A stretch of 64,000 nucleotides of DNA from Vallitalea okinawensis (GCF_002964605.1 NZ_PQDH01000007.1:1-64000); one strand, 5' to 3'; positions 7,403 to 15,185 are shown, counted from the stretch's first letter. The notes: generated by a model from the letters alone, not told the origin. Translations and numbers: made by a program.

Positions 7403-7600
7403 TTAATTAAGACTATTATTCTTTTCATTTAACCGATCTATCATTTCTCTAGTTTCTGTTCTTCTTTTGCATTCAGAGTAGCCCGGACAAGTTTCTTCAC
7501 AAGCTCTTTCATTAAAATCTGCCCCACATTCTTCTATTGGTAAATCAAGTTTACATTCTTTAATGATTAACTCTGGCATATTTAATAGTATTTCTTTCAT
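7403..7600 (-). CDS. small Cys-rich protein (65 aa)
   Basis: ATG at 7600 behind a very strong AAGGAGGAGTG site. The product begins MKEILLNMPELIIKECKLD and holds six cysteines, several in the second half (ERACEETCPGYSECKRR), a pattern suited to metal binding or disulfide formation; the charged tail is helical. No family recognised. It lies inside the propeller array on the opposite strand, between copies 1 and 2, and was not duplicated with them. Confidence 0.65.
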   Translation of the reverse strand: MKEILLNMPELIIKECKLDLPIEECGADFNERACEETCPGYSECKRRTETREMIDRLNEKNNSLN

Positions 7601-7717
7601 TTACACTCCTCCTTACCTAAACCGAACTTTTATTAATATTTAATTCATGACATATACCTTATCTTGTATATAATCAACTTTCTAAAGTGTTTTTGCATTT
7701 GCCTCGCAAATGTAAAT

Positions 7718-7750
7718 AACGCTTGTACAAATTATTGAATAGAATATAGC
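7718..7750 (+). promoter_or_regulatory. shared upstream block of propeller gene 2
   Basis: AACGCTTGTACAAATTATTG then AATAGAATATAG: second copy of the block seen at 6261-6294, with a slightly weaker TATAAT-like box. Confidence 0.5.
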
Positions 7751-7785
7751 AGTGAATAGAATTTGAATTAGAAAGGAGCACTTTA

Positions 7786-8760
7786 ATGTCAAATCAACCT
7801 TTTGCATATGTTACGAATGGTAACGATGACAATGTATCAATAATACGTTTATCAGATAATATAGTCGTCCTGACGGTACCTGTTGGAGATGTTCCTGAAG
7901 GAGTGGCAATTACTCCCAATGCACAGTTTGCATATGTTACTAATTTGGGGAATGATAATGTATCGGTTATACGATTATCTGACAATATGGTCGTTCAAAC
8001 TGTAGCTACAGGAAATGGTCCTTCACTAATAGCAATAACACCCAATGGACAATTTGCATATGTTACTAACCAGTTTAGTGATTCTGTATCCGTAATTAGA
8101 TTATCTGACAACACGGTCATTCAGACGGTGCCTGTTGGAAATATTCCTTTTGGAATAGCGATAACTCCTGATGGACAGTTTGCATACGTTATTAATTTTG
8201 GGGATGACAATGTATCAGTTATACGTTTATTAGACAATATAGTCGTCCAGACGGTACCTGTTGGAGATGGTCCTATAGGAGTGGCAATTACTCCTAATGG
8301 GCAGTTTGCATATGTTGCTAATTTTAGTAATAATAATGTATCTGTTATACGATTATCTGACAATATGGTCGTTCAAACTGTAGCTACAGGAAATGGTCCT
8401 TCACTAATAGCAATAACACCCAATGGACAATTTGCATATGTTACTAATCAAGTAAGTAATTCTGTATCTGTAATTAGATTATTAGACAATATACTTATAC
8501 AGACTGTACTTGTTGGAAATATTCCTTTTGGAATAGCGATAACTCCTGATGGACAGTTTGCATACGTTACTAATTTTGTAGATGATGATGTATCAGTAAT
8601 ACGTTTAACAGATAATATGGTCGTTCAAACTGTGTCTGTTGGTAATGGTCCATTAGATATCGCAATCACTCCAATGCCAGCTCCTATAACTAATCCTTCT
8701 TTCGTTAAAGTAACAGTATCTAATATAGAGTTAACTGCCATTGTTCGTGATATCAACTAA
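7786..8760 (+). CDS. YVTN-type seven-bladed beta-propeller protein 2
   Basis: 324 residues, seven 42-residue blades (FAYVTN..DNVSVIRLSDN..VQTVPVG..P..IAITPNGQ) and the same C-terminal tail NPSFVKVTVSNIELTAIVRD as copy 1. ATG at 7786 after AGAAAGGAGCAC. Blades 2-3 and 5-6 are almost identical: 104 bp at 7966-8069 equal 8344-8447 exactly, 378 bp apart, which is three blades. So this gene had a recent internal duplication or gene conversion on top of the tandem triplication. No signal peptide or catalytic motif; probably a binding or structural protein. Confidence 0.85.
   Translation: MSNQPFAYVTNGNDDNVSIIRLSDNIVVLTVPVGDVPEGVAITPNAQFAYVTNLGNDNVSVIRLSDNMVVQTVATGNGPSLIAITPNGQFAYVTNQFSDSVSVIRLSDNTVIQTVPVGNIPFGIAITPDGQFAYVINFGDDNVSVIRLLDNIVVQTVPVGDGPIGVAITPNGQFAYVANFSNNNVSVIRLSDNMVVQTVATGNGPSLIAITPNGQFAYVTNQVSNSVSVIRLLDNILIQTVLVGNIPFGIAITPDGQFAYVTNFVDDDVSVIRLTDNMVVQTVSVGNGPLDIAITPMPAPITNPSFVKVTVSNIELTAIVRDIN
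7966..8447 (+). repeat. 104-bp identical segments three blades apart
   Basis: 7966-8069 and 8344-8447 are identical base for base within propeller gene 2; the offset of 378 bp equals three 42-codon blades. The neighbouring sequence is similar but diverged, which points to recent conversion or unequal exchange. Confidence 0.85.
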
Positions 8761-8767
8761 ATAGCTT

Positions 8768-8812
8768 ATACAAATAGTACATTGCAAAGTATTAGTAATA
8801 TGCTACTTGTAT
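8768..8812 (+). terminator. downstream hairpin of propeller gene 2
   Basis: ATACAAATAGTA with TGCTACTTGTAT, T-rich downstream; homologous to the hairpin at 7305-7349. Confidence 0.5.
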
Positions 8813-8934
8813 ATTTCATTTTTAGTCTATTTGATTAAGAATCATTCTCTCTCTTTATTAAACAGAGCTTTTGTTAATATTTAGTTCATAGCAAATCCCT
8901 ATTGTAATTTAATATTCTCTTTCCAAATGTAAAT

Positions 8935-8966
8935 AACGCTTGTACTAATTATTGAATATAATGTAG
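8935..8966 (+). promoter_or_regulatory. shared upstream block of propeller gene 3
   Basis: AACGCTTGTACTAATTATTG then AATATAATGTAG: third copy of the block, nearly identical to 6261-6294. Confidence 0.5.
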
Positions 8967-8997
8967 TATAAAATATTGTATGGAAAGGAACATTTTA

Positions 8998-9918
8998 ATG
9001 GCAAATCAACCTTCTGCATATGTTACGAATGGAAATGATGCTAGTGTATCAGTGATAGATTTATCAAATAATATGGTTGTTCAAACTGTACCTGTTGGAA
9101 ATGGCCCCACTGGATTAGCCATAACTCCCAACGGACATTTCGCGTATGTTACTAATTCTGATGACAGTAATATATCTGTAATACGATTGTCTGATAATAA
9201 GGTCGTTCAGACCGTAACTGTTGGGAAATTACCTTATGGATTGGCCATAACTCCCAATGGACAATTCGCATATGTTACTAATTCTGGGGGCAATAATGTA
9301 TCTATATTAAGATTGTCTGATAATAAGGTCGTTCAGACCGTACCTGTTGGAAAAGGTCCATTAAGATTGGCCATAACTCCCAACGGACAATTCGCGTACG
9401 TTACTAATACTGGGGACAGTAATGTATCTGTAATACGATTGTCTGATAATAAGGTCGTTCAGACCGTAACTGTTGGAGGTTTACCTAATGGAATAGCCAT
9501 AACGCCTGATGGGGGATTTGTATATGTTGTAAACAGAGGTTCCAACGACGTATCAGTGATTCAAGTATCCCTAAATGAGGTGGTAACGACTATACGTGTT
9601 GGAGAAGACCCTATCGAAGTAGCAATAACTCCTGATGGACAAAATGCATATGTTACTAATATCACGTCTTATAATGTGTATGTGATATATTTACCATGGA
9701 ATACGTTCGCTGATCTTGTGCGTATTGGGGGTGCTCCTTTAGGGATAGCAATTACTCCTAATGGGCAGTTTGGATATGTTGTGAATAATTATTCTGATAC
9801 TGTATCAGTAATACGTCTATCAGATAATAAGGTCATTCAGACAACACATGTTGGAAATCAACCGATAGCAATAGCTATAACTCCAACTTCTAATGCTCTA
9901 TCTAATCCCTCTTGTTAA
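8998..9918 (+). CDS. YVTN-type seven-bladed beta-propeller protein 3, tail frameshifted
   Basis: 306 residues from the ATG at 8998 (MANQPSAYVTNGND), which aligns with the starts of copies 1 and 2 and has GGAAAGGAAC upstream; an ATG at 8980 lies before that site. Seven blades are complete, but blades 5-6 have drifted (NITSYNVYVIYLPWN). The tail is cut: after NPS, a 2-base deletion relative to the TTC codon of the other copies gives Cys-stop at 9913-9918. The lost tail can still be read in the shifted frame from 9914 to a stop at 9968-9970 (VKTTVSKIDLKDIVYETS). The propeller itself should still fold. Confidence 0.8.
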   Translation: MANQPSAYVTNGNDASVSVIDLSNNMVVQTVPVGNGPTGLAITPNGHFAYVTNSDDSNISVIRLSDNKVVQTVTVGKLPYGLAITPNGQFAYVTNSGGNNVSILRLSDNKVVQTVPVGKGPLRLAITPNGQFAYVTNTGDSNVSVIRLSDNKVVQTVTVGGLPNGIAITPDGGFVYVVNRGSNDVSVIQVSLNEVVTTIRVGEDPIEVAITPDGQNAYVTNITSYNVYVIYLPWNTFADLVRIGGAPLGIAITPNGQFGYVVNNYSDTVSVIRLSDNKVIQTTHVGNQPIAIAITPTSNALSNPSC

Positions 9919-9977
9919 AACTACAGTATCTAAAATAGACTTAAAAGACATCGTTTATGAAACGAGCTAAGCAATCC

Positions 9978-10023
9978 ATACAGGTAGTACATTGTAAAAG
10001 TTTTTGTAATATGCTACTTGTAT
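9978..10023 (+). terminator. downstream hairpin of propeller gene 3
   Basis: ATACAGGTAGTA with TGCTACTTGTAT, homologous to the hairpins after copies 1 and 2. Confidence 0.5.
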
Positions 10024-10103
10024 GTTTCATTAATACCGCCTCATTAAACACAATTTTAATAACTTAACGCCTCTGAGGTAATAATAATGCTGGAGGCGAT
10101 ATC

Positions 10104-10535
10104 ATGAAAACTAAAATACTAGTAGCTTTTTGCTTACTAACTGTATTATTGTCATTGTCAATGAATCTCCCTACTAAAGGGTTAGATACCAATATAGTTG
10201 AATCAAAAACTAAATTCCCGAGACCACCTGAAAGATCAAATGAAGAGCTTTACAAAGATATTTTTATTACTTTACTGTTACCATATATTGACGATGAAAT
10301 TGAAAATTATTATGGAAAGTCTTATTCAGTCGATCCCTGGACTGTCAATATTATTGATATTACAAGGCTAAATGGATATCGAACATTCTTATTCCTAATT
10401 ACACTTGAAGTAAGTCCCTATACTGGCCCTCATAATACCGTAGGCATTGATAATATAACCTTCAAAGTATCCTCTGGTGATATTACAGTTGAAAACTTTG
10501 AACACATCGAAACCCTTGGACCTCTTCTCAAATAA
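10104..10535 (+). CDS. DUF3888 family secreted protein
   Basis: 143 residues. A signal peptide or single anchor (about 1-22, ILVAFCLLTVLLSLSMN) is followed by the DUF3888 pattern: EELYKDIFITLLLPYIDDEI, ENYYGKSYSVDPWTVNIIDI, GYRTFLFLITLEVSPYTGPH NTVG and FEHIETLG. The family is found in Bacilli and Clostridia, and its function is unknown to me. ATG at 10104 after TGGAGGCGAT. It probably acts outside the membrane. Stands directly after the propeller array but has its own upstream region. Confidence 0.8.
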   Translation: MKTKILVAFCLLTVLLSLSMNLPTKGLDTNIVESKTKFPRPPERSNEELYKDIFITLLLPYIDDEIENYYGKSYSVDPWTVNIIDITRLNGYRTFLFLITLEVSPYTGPHNTVGIDNITFKVSSGDITVENFEHIETLGPLLK

Positions 10536-10559
10536 ACTAAGTTATGATTTAGCCACCTC

Positions 10560-10799
10560 TTGATTACCAATATCTGTTCATGGTATTATCCTCTAATAGA
10601 GGTAATAAATAGGATCAAACCAAAATCTTTCAAAATACTACAGTATACTTCTTTTACTTTAGCCGTAGTTATGTTTACAGTTTCTCTTTACTTTATTTGG
10701 TTTAAAGAGACTAATAGATACATAAGTCTAGTGATGTATTCCCTAATTATTATTAGTTTGATATTTAGAGCTCTCTACAATCGTTACTCACAAAAGTAA
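10560..10799 (+). CDS. small membrane protein, start uncertain
   Basis: Open frame of up to 79 residues with two hydrophobic segments (about 28-47 and 55-70) separated by a FKETNRYIS loop and a basic tail (RALYNRYSQK). The only upstream start is TTG at 10560 without a ribosome binding site, so the true start is unclear and the gene may be a remnant. It follows the DUF3888 gene by 24 bases and could be co-transcribed. No family recognised. Confidence 0.35.
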   Translation: MITNICSWYYPLIEVINRIKPKSFKILQYTSFTLAVVMFTVSLYFIWFKETNRYISLVMYSLIIISLIFRALYNRYSQK

Positions 10800-10967
10800 G
10801 ATTTAGTACTTTTCAACACCTCTTAAATACTTTCTATTTCACTCCGTTAACACAGGTTAGTCGTAAAAAAACCTTTTTTCTTGAATAATTTTGTAACTTC
10901 ATCACCTTTCTATGCGTACTATATATTACTACTATAAACAAAATTATAAGAAAGAAGTGATTATTTT

Positions 10968-11393
10968 ATGATTAACTCAGATGTTAATCAAGTAAATAAT
11001 TCTATTCCTGTATATGCTGTTAAAACTCAAATGCCCTCTATTATAACAACAGGTAATCGAGCTATTAGTGATCTTAGTAATGTACTAAGCGCTGCTGCGG
11101 AGAATTTAGGTCAATATTTATCTTACAGAGTTATATTAGGTGACCAAACTCAAGCTGATAACCTTACTATAGAAACCATTGAAGATGAGGAAATAGTACC
11201 TGTTGAATTTACTAATGGATATATTCAATTAGATGATGTCAATGTCAATACATCAACTCCTATTTTCATTACATTTAATGTTGAAGATACCTATGCATTT
11301 GTAATTGAATTAATTGATACTGATACAGGAAATGTGCTTGATACTGTTATAAAAACCGCATTTGTTATAACCCTCTCAAACTCAACCTCCTAA
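10968..11393 (+). CDS. hypothetical beta-rich protein (141 aa)
   Basis: ATG at 10968 after AGAAAGAAGTGA. The product begins MINSDVNQVNNSIPVYAVKT, has a short helical stretch (LSNVLSAAAENLGQYLSYR) and then alternating beta strands (FIELIDTDTGNVLDTVI). No cysteines, no signal peptide, no transmembrane segment. It could be a small structural or spore-surface protein, but I recognise no family. A strong hairpin overlaps its stop codon. Confidence 0.6.
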   Translation: MINSDVNQVNNSIPVYAVKTQMPSIITTGNRAISDLSNVLSAAAENLGQYLSYRVILGDQTQADNLTIETIEDEEIVPVEFTNGYIQLDDVNVNTSTPIFITFNVEDTYAFVIELIDTDTGNVLDTVIKTAFVITLSNSTS

Positions 11394-11410
11394 AGTGGGT
11401 TGGGTTTGAG
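11375..11410 (+). terminator. strong hairpin after 10968-11393
   Basis: CTCAAACTCAACC pairs with GGTTGGGTTTGAG: a 13-bp stem with one G-T wobble around a 10-base loop. No T-run follows on either side, but stem strength suggests transcription end or mRNA 3' protection. Confidence 0.55.
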
Positions 11411-11463
11411 CAAAGATTAAACTAACATTTAACTCGCCTTTTTCTCTTTACTCTTAGCAATTT

Positions 11464-11529
11464 CTATATATGCCAAACAAGGAACAGGGCTTTTCTTATA
11501 AACCAGTTACCTGGATAAAAGATTTTCAT
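11464..11529 (-). CDS. 21-residue peptide downstream of recombinase
   Basis: ATG at 11529 behind an excellent AGGAAGGTGAGAGAG site encodes MKIFYPGNWFIRKALFLVWHI (21 residues in total) and stops at 11464. It is basic and hydrophobic with two Trp. It is the last of a small leftward group after the recombinase and a 55-residue ORF. Very short, so support rests on the ribosome binding site alone; it may be a leader, a toxin-like peptide or chance. Confidence 0.35.
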   Translation of the reverse strand: MKIFYPGNWFIRKALFLVWHI

Positions 11530-11572
11530 CTCTCTCACCTTCCTAAATGGTCCTTTAATTAAGATACTTTCT

Positions 11573-11740
11573 TTACTTTGTGATAATGCTTACATTCCCA
11601 TGGCGCAGCATGTAAAAAATTCTGATTATACTTCTTACAATAGTAATAATAGCTGTAGATACAATGCCTGCAACAACTTCTAGTAAAGTAGTACTTACTA
11701 TTTCCCATACTGATTCGCTTTTGTATTTAGTCGTAATCAC
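11573..11740 (-). CDS. small membrane-like protein (55 aa) after recombinase
   Basis: GTG at 11740 starts 11 bases after the recombinase stop; upstream GCAGGATAAG is only a fair ribosome binding site. The product has a central hydrophobic stretch (LLEVVAGIVSTAIITIV) and a basic end (RSIIRIFYMLRHG). No family recognised. Its position directly behind the recombinase suggests co-transcription; small partners of serine recombinases can control recombination direction, but nothing in the sequence proves that here. Confidence 0.4.
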   Translation of the reverse strand: MITTKYKSESVWEIVSTTLLEVVAGIVSTAIITIVRSIIRIFYMLRHGNVSIITK

Positions 11741-11751
11741 CTTATCCTGCG

Positions 11752-13212
11752 TTAATCATTCAAAAAATAATTTATTTTAAACCACTTATTTGGTCCATCA
11801 ACTGTTATTTTATTTACGATACTCTTTATAGCTCTATTCTTATCGTTCATGGAGTTATCTGGATTGTTTAGATATTCATATACAGATGTAATTTTATTTT
11901 TTATTTTTAAACCCTCAGCTAGAGAATCTTTGAGTTCCTGTAATCGTTTTGATACTTCAAATTGCTCTTTTTGAATAGTGTATTTATTTACTTTATACTC
12001 TTCTATGGTGTCAACTCCATTTAAAAATGCTTGTTGTGCTCTATCTAGCTTACTATCTAACTGTTTAAGTTGACGTTCTAGTATATATACTTCATTACTT
12101 GTATTACTTGCTGGGATTTTACTGAGGTTAAATTTAAGATCAAGTAAGTCTTTTTTGAGTTGTTCTAAGATAGCTGGCTCCAAATCGTTTAGATTAGCAT
12201 AGTTACTTTTCTCACATTTACCTTTCGATTTGTTATTGCATCTGTAATAACGGTAGTTATCTTTACCCGAACCATAGACCATGGCACCACCACAGTATGA
12301 ACATTTCAAGACACCGCGTAACCAATTTTTACAATCGCCTGAACCGGACCATTGTTTATTAAGAAATTTCTTTTTCCTGTTTTGTAGATTTGTCTGAGTT
12401 TTATGCCAATCACTTTCATTTATTATGCTTTTATGCTCTCCTTTAACTATGATCCATTGCTCCTCATCGTTTTTTGTAAGCTTTCCTTTAGATCTGCTTG
12501 TACAATTCCATCTAATGTATCCCATATAAATTGGATTGGACAAGATTCTCTCTATTGATCTAGTTTCAAATCTATTATTGTTTTTGGTCTTATATCCAAG
12601 TTTGTTAATCTCTTTAGCAATGTGTACAGGAGCCATTTGGTCATTGTTGAACTTATCAAATATATATTTGACTATATCCGCTTCCTCATCAGCAATTTCA
12701 AGAGTTCCCTTGTCTTTTACCACATATCCATACGGTGGACGCGTCTGAAACCCTCCACGACTGGCCTTTTCTAGCATTCCTTTTTTAACTTCATCAGATA
12801 GGTTTAAGGAATAATACTCAGCCATTGCTTCTAACATACTTTCTAGAATGATAGAAAATTTATCGTCTTCTAATTGTTCGGTGACACTTACAACTTTAAT
12901 ATCATGCTCTTTTTTTAATAAGGATTTATAAATAACACTATCCTCACGATTTCGAGCAAATCTATCAAAACGATGAACAATAATTAAATCAAATGGCTTA
13001 GGTTTGCTTTTGGCTATTTTTATCATTTTCATAAATGCTGGTCTCTTTTCTGCAACTTTCCCTGAGTAACCATCATCTATAAAAATATACTGTTCTGGAA
13101 TGAGTATTTTATTTTTAAGTGCATATTCTAAAATGGCTTTCTTTTGTGCTTCTGGTGAATACTCAACTTGATCTACTGTACTTACTCTTATATAAGCAGC
13201 CCCAATAGTCAT
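11752..13212 (-). CDS. large serine recombinase
   Basis: 486 residues, usual for the large serine integrase family. Resolvase catalytic domain about 3-150: catalytic Ser in AAYIRVSTVDQ (Ser11), then FIDDGYSGK, RPAFMKMI and the HRFDRFARN arginine motif. Recombinase domain about 160-290 (PPYGYV, IERILSNPIYMGYIRW), zinc ribbon about 300-345 (CSYCGGAM ... YYRCNNKSKGKC), and a coiled-coil region about 365-440. Such enzymes integrate or excise phages, transposons and the skin-type elements of sporulation genes. The ATG at 13212 overlaps the stop of a 56-residue ORF (TAATG). It lies 380 bp from a 5'-truncated cotJC-like gene on the opposite strand. Confidence 0.93.
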   Translation of the reverse strand: MTIGAAYIRVSTVDQVEYSPEAQKKAILEYALKNKILIPEQYIFIDDGYSGKVAEKRPAFMKMIKIAKSKPKPFDLIIVHRFDRFARNREDSVIYKSLLKKEHDIKVVSVTEQLEDDKFSIILESMLEAMAEYYSLNLSDEVKKGMLEKASRGGFQTRPPYGYVVKDKGTLEIADEEADIVKYIFDKFNNDQMAPVHIAKEINKLGYKTKNNNRFETRSIERILSNPIYMGYIRWNCTSRSKGKLTKNDEEQWIIVKGEHKSIINESDWHKTQTNLQNRKKKFLNKQWSGSGDCKNWLRGVLKCSYCGGAMVYGSGKDNYRYYRCNNKSKGKCEKSNYANLNDLEPAILEQLKKDLLDLKFNLSKIPASNTSNEVYILERQLKQLDSKLDRAQQAFLNGVDTIEEYKVNKYTIQKEQFEVSKRLQELKDSLAEGLKIKNKITSVYEYLNNPDNSMNDKNRAIKSIVNKITVDGPNKWFKINYFLND

Positions 13213-13382
13213 TAGCTTACCTTACTTTCTGATTTAACAAGTTCTGCCTTGAAGCCAGCTATTGAGTTTAGAAATGTTCTATTGAGCTTTACTGCAATAT
13301 CGAATAGTTCCTTCTCTTTACAGCCATCAAGTTTAATGTTCTGATTGTTAATTGTTATTTCTGATTGAAAGCATCTAAACAT
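13212..13382 (-). CDS. small protein translationally coupled to recombinase (56 aa)
   Basis: ATG at 13382 after GGGGTGAAAAG; its TAA overlaps the ATG of the recombinase gene (TAATG), so the two are translated together. Product begins MFRCFQSEITINNQNIKLD and continues as an amphipathic helical stretch (KEKELFDIAVKLNRTFLNS). No recognised domain. Translational coupling argues for a function tied to the recombinase, for example a directionality factor or chaperone, which is an inference. Confidence 0.6.
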   Translation of the reverse strand: MFRCFQSEITINNQNIKLDGCKEKELFDIAVKLNRTFLNSIAGFKAELVKSESKVS

Positions 13383-13411
13383 CTTTTCACCCCATTAACA
13401 TCCATAATAGA

Positions 13412-13443
13412 AATATATGTTTAGCTTCTTGTCTGATTGTCAA
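13412..13443 (-). promoter_or_regulatory. possible promoter of recombinase operon
   Basis: Minus strand TTGACA (13443-13438) and CATATATT (13419-13412), separated by 18 bases. The -10 box differs from the sigma-E consensus CATACAHT by one base, but no convincing sigma-E -35 is present; the TTGACA would suit sigma-A with a shifted -10. Class unresolved. Confidence 0.3.
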
Positions 13444-13508
13444 TTAGTAATAAATCAATTATATGAAACTTCTAACTGCCTTATATACTTAAACGCATCA
13501 AAAAATAA

Positions 13509-13539
13509 CTTCTTTCTAAGTATTAAATACTGAAAGAAG
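13509..13539 (-). terminator. hairpin near recombinase-side junction
   Basis: CTTCTTTC/GAAAGAAG plus AGTATT/AATACT form a long stem with a 2-base bulge; on the minus strand it is followed by a T-rich run (TTATTTTTT). It may insulate the recombinase operon from transcription entering across the catalase junction. Confidence 0.45.
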
Positions 13540-13560
13540 CTATAGACAAATTTGATTATG

Positions 13561-13600
13561 CAAAAGACACCCCCCCTTCCCCATAGTAGTTTCTACAGTT
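13561..13600. other. putative right junction of intervening element
   Basis: Catalase similarity begins abruptly at CAG TTC GGA (13596, QFGGPNGELG), while in-frame stops at 13584-13589 and a C-rich run (13570-13582) lie just left of it. The serine recombinase operon begins 180 bp further left and points away. This is where a recombinase core site would be expected. Confidence 0.5.
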
Positions 13601-14087
13601 CGGAGGTCCTAACGGGGAACTAGGTGCTGCCATCAGATACTTAAATCAACGCTATAGTATGCCAACTAATAAGGCAAAAGCATTACTTACTGATATTGGT
13701 ACTGAAGAATTAGCTCATGTTGAAATGATTTCAACAATGGTATATCAGCTTGTTCAAGGTGTTCCTGTCAAGGAATTAGAGAAGGCTGGTTTGGGGTCAC
13801 AATATGCTGAGCATGATCACTGTCTCTTCCCAACAGATGCTTTTGGTATTCCATTTAGTGTAGCCGGCATTGGAGCAACTGGTGATCCTATTGCGGATCT
13901 ACATGATGATTTAGCTGCAGAGCAAAAGGCAAGAGCAACCTATGAGCATTTAATGGATCTTACAGATGATCCTGACGTCATTGATCCACTTCGCTTCTTA
14001 AGAGAACGTGAAGTTGTTCACTTCCAACGTTTTGGTGAAGCTCTTAATGATGTTCAATTCAATATGGATAGTAAGAAGTATTATTAA
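13590..14087 (+). pseudogene. cotJC: manganese catalase (CotJC-like), 5' end missing
   Basis: The frame is open from 13590 and reads QFGGPNGELGAAIRYLNQRY, then the dimanganese ligand motifs GTEELAHVEM and LREREVVHFQRFGEAL, ending DVQFNMDSKKYY. Family members of about 190 residues begin with some 25-28 residues (of the kind MW.YEKKL..PV) that are absent here; stops precede 13590 and there is no usable start except an internal ATG at 13659 without a ribosome binding site. All visible metal-binding parts of the C-terminal portion are intact and undecayed, as expected for a gene split by an excisable element rather than an old pseudogene. In Bacillus and Clostridium CotJC is a spore coat catalase. 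Confidence 0.8.
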
Positions 14088-14094
14088 AAATAAT

Positions 14095-14118
14095 GCCCCA
14101 TGTCCTATGACTTGGGGC
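14095..14118 (+). terminator. terminator of catalase gene
   Basis: GCCCCA and TGGGGC stem around a 12-base loop, followed by TGTTTATCTT, directly after the stop at 14087. Confidence 0.6.
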
Positions 14119-14126
14119 TGTTTATC

Positions 14127-14678
14127 TTATATGTACTTACTTATCGAATACATTAACTCACCATCGTAGGAACTTCCTTCTGTCACTTCTTTATCAATGA
14201 TGTAATCAAAGTTCATGCCAATTTTACTTAATACTCTTTTTGAAACTTCATTATCTTTATTAACAGTTGCAACTATTTTATCTAGATTCATTTGATCGAA
14301 GGTAAACTGAATAATGGCTTTACCAATTTCAGTTGCATAACCTTTCCCATAATATTCTTCAAAAAGACCATAAAATATTTCTGTATTTATTGTATCGTAA
14401 GTCAGTGGGAATAACCCAACAAATCCTATACATTCGTTACTATAATTCAAATACACTAATAAAAGAAAACCTTTAAACTCATTACTTGTACTTTCAGTGT
14501 ATCTTTTTAATATTCTATCTAATAATTTTTTACATTCAGGTAATGTTCTTTCCTTTGCAAATGGAACATACTTCATCATCTCTACATCATTGACAATTCG
14601 ATGTAGATGATGTAGGTCTTCTTTAGTAAAACTTTTAATGATTAATCTTTCTGTTTCTATCCTTATATTTCTATACAT
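14127..14678 (-). CDS. GNAT acetyltransferase, RimJ/RimL type
   Basis: 183 residues. N-terminal IETERLIIKSFTKEDL and the acetyl-CoA signature EEYYGKGYATEIGKAIIQFTF with NKDNEVSKRVLSKIGM are typical of ribosomal-protein or small-molecule N-acetyltransferases of the RimJ/RimL group. Overlaps the 3' end of the next upstream GNAT gene by 8 bases, so the two are co-transcribed and probably translationally coupled. Substrate unknown. ATG at 14678 with GAGGAAC about 9 bases upstream. Confidence 0.85.
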   Translation of the reverse strand: MYRNIRIETERLIIKSFTKEDLHHLHRIVNDVEMMKYVPFAKERTLPECKKLLDRILKRYTESTSNEFKGFLLLVYLNYSNECIGFVGLFPLTYDTINTEIFYGLFEEYYGKGYATEIGKAIIQFTFDQMNLDKIVATVNKDNEVSKRVLSKIGMNFDYIIDKEVTEGSSYDGELMYSISKYI

Positions 14679-15144
14679 TTAATTGTTCCTCACATGAAAT
14701 CCATTCATATTCAATATCTTCAAGATTTTCTTCATTATCTTTTCCTCTACCTATTATTTTAAAGCCATTTTTTTCGTAAAAATTTTGAGCTTTTGAATTA
14801 ACCTGGAATGTGAAGAGTGTTAATTTACCTTTGGAATTATTTTTAGCTATTTCAAGTAATCTTTTACCTATACCCTTTCCTTGATAGCTCACATGAATAT
14901 AAAGCTGACTAATCTCACGTTCATTGGAAGCTAATATACCTACTACTCTATTAAAATTTAAGTCAATAGCTATCATAACTTTATAATCTTTTCTCAATAT
15001 ATTATTTAAGAAATAGATATGATCTTCAAAGGAATGTATTTCTTTTTGTCCAATAGCCCTTTCCTTACTTTCTCTCCACATACTCACCGTAGCTACAGCA
15101 TAAATTGGCTCATACTCGATTATTTTAATAGGTTCATTTTCCAA
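14671..15144 (-). CDS. GNAT acetyltransferase
   Basis: The best start is TTG at 15144, placed after GGAAGGTGAT; ATG codons further upstream (15165, 15159) lie before that site. The product has the GNAT core ISQLYIHVSYQGKGIGKRLL followed by NSKAQNFYEKNGFKIIGRG, the usual acetyl-CoA binding and C-terminal signature. Substrate unknown. First gene of a two-gene GNAT operon with 14127-14678. Nothing unusual in length. Confidence 0.85.
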   Translation of the reverse strand: MENEPIKIIEYEPIYAVATVSMWRESKERAIGQKEIHSFEDHIYFLNNILRKDYKVMIAIDLNFNRVVGILASNEREISQLYIHVSYQGKGIGKRLLEIAKNNSKGKLTLFTFQVNSKAQNFYEKNGFKIIGRGKDNEENLEDIEYEWISCEEQLNV

Positions 15145-15185
15145 AAAATCACCTTCCATGGACATATCTATTAAAACAACATATT

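Noticed and set aside
6331-8363. Several minus-strand open frames in the propeller genes
   Set aside because: They arise from the repetitive coding sequence of the opposite strand; none has a ribosome binding site.
6323-9918. CRISPR-like regular repeats
   Set aside because: The 126-bp periodicity is protein blade structure, not short repeats with unique spacers.
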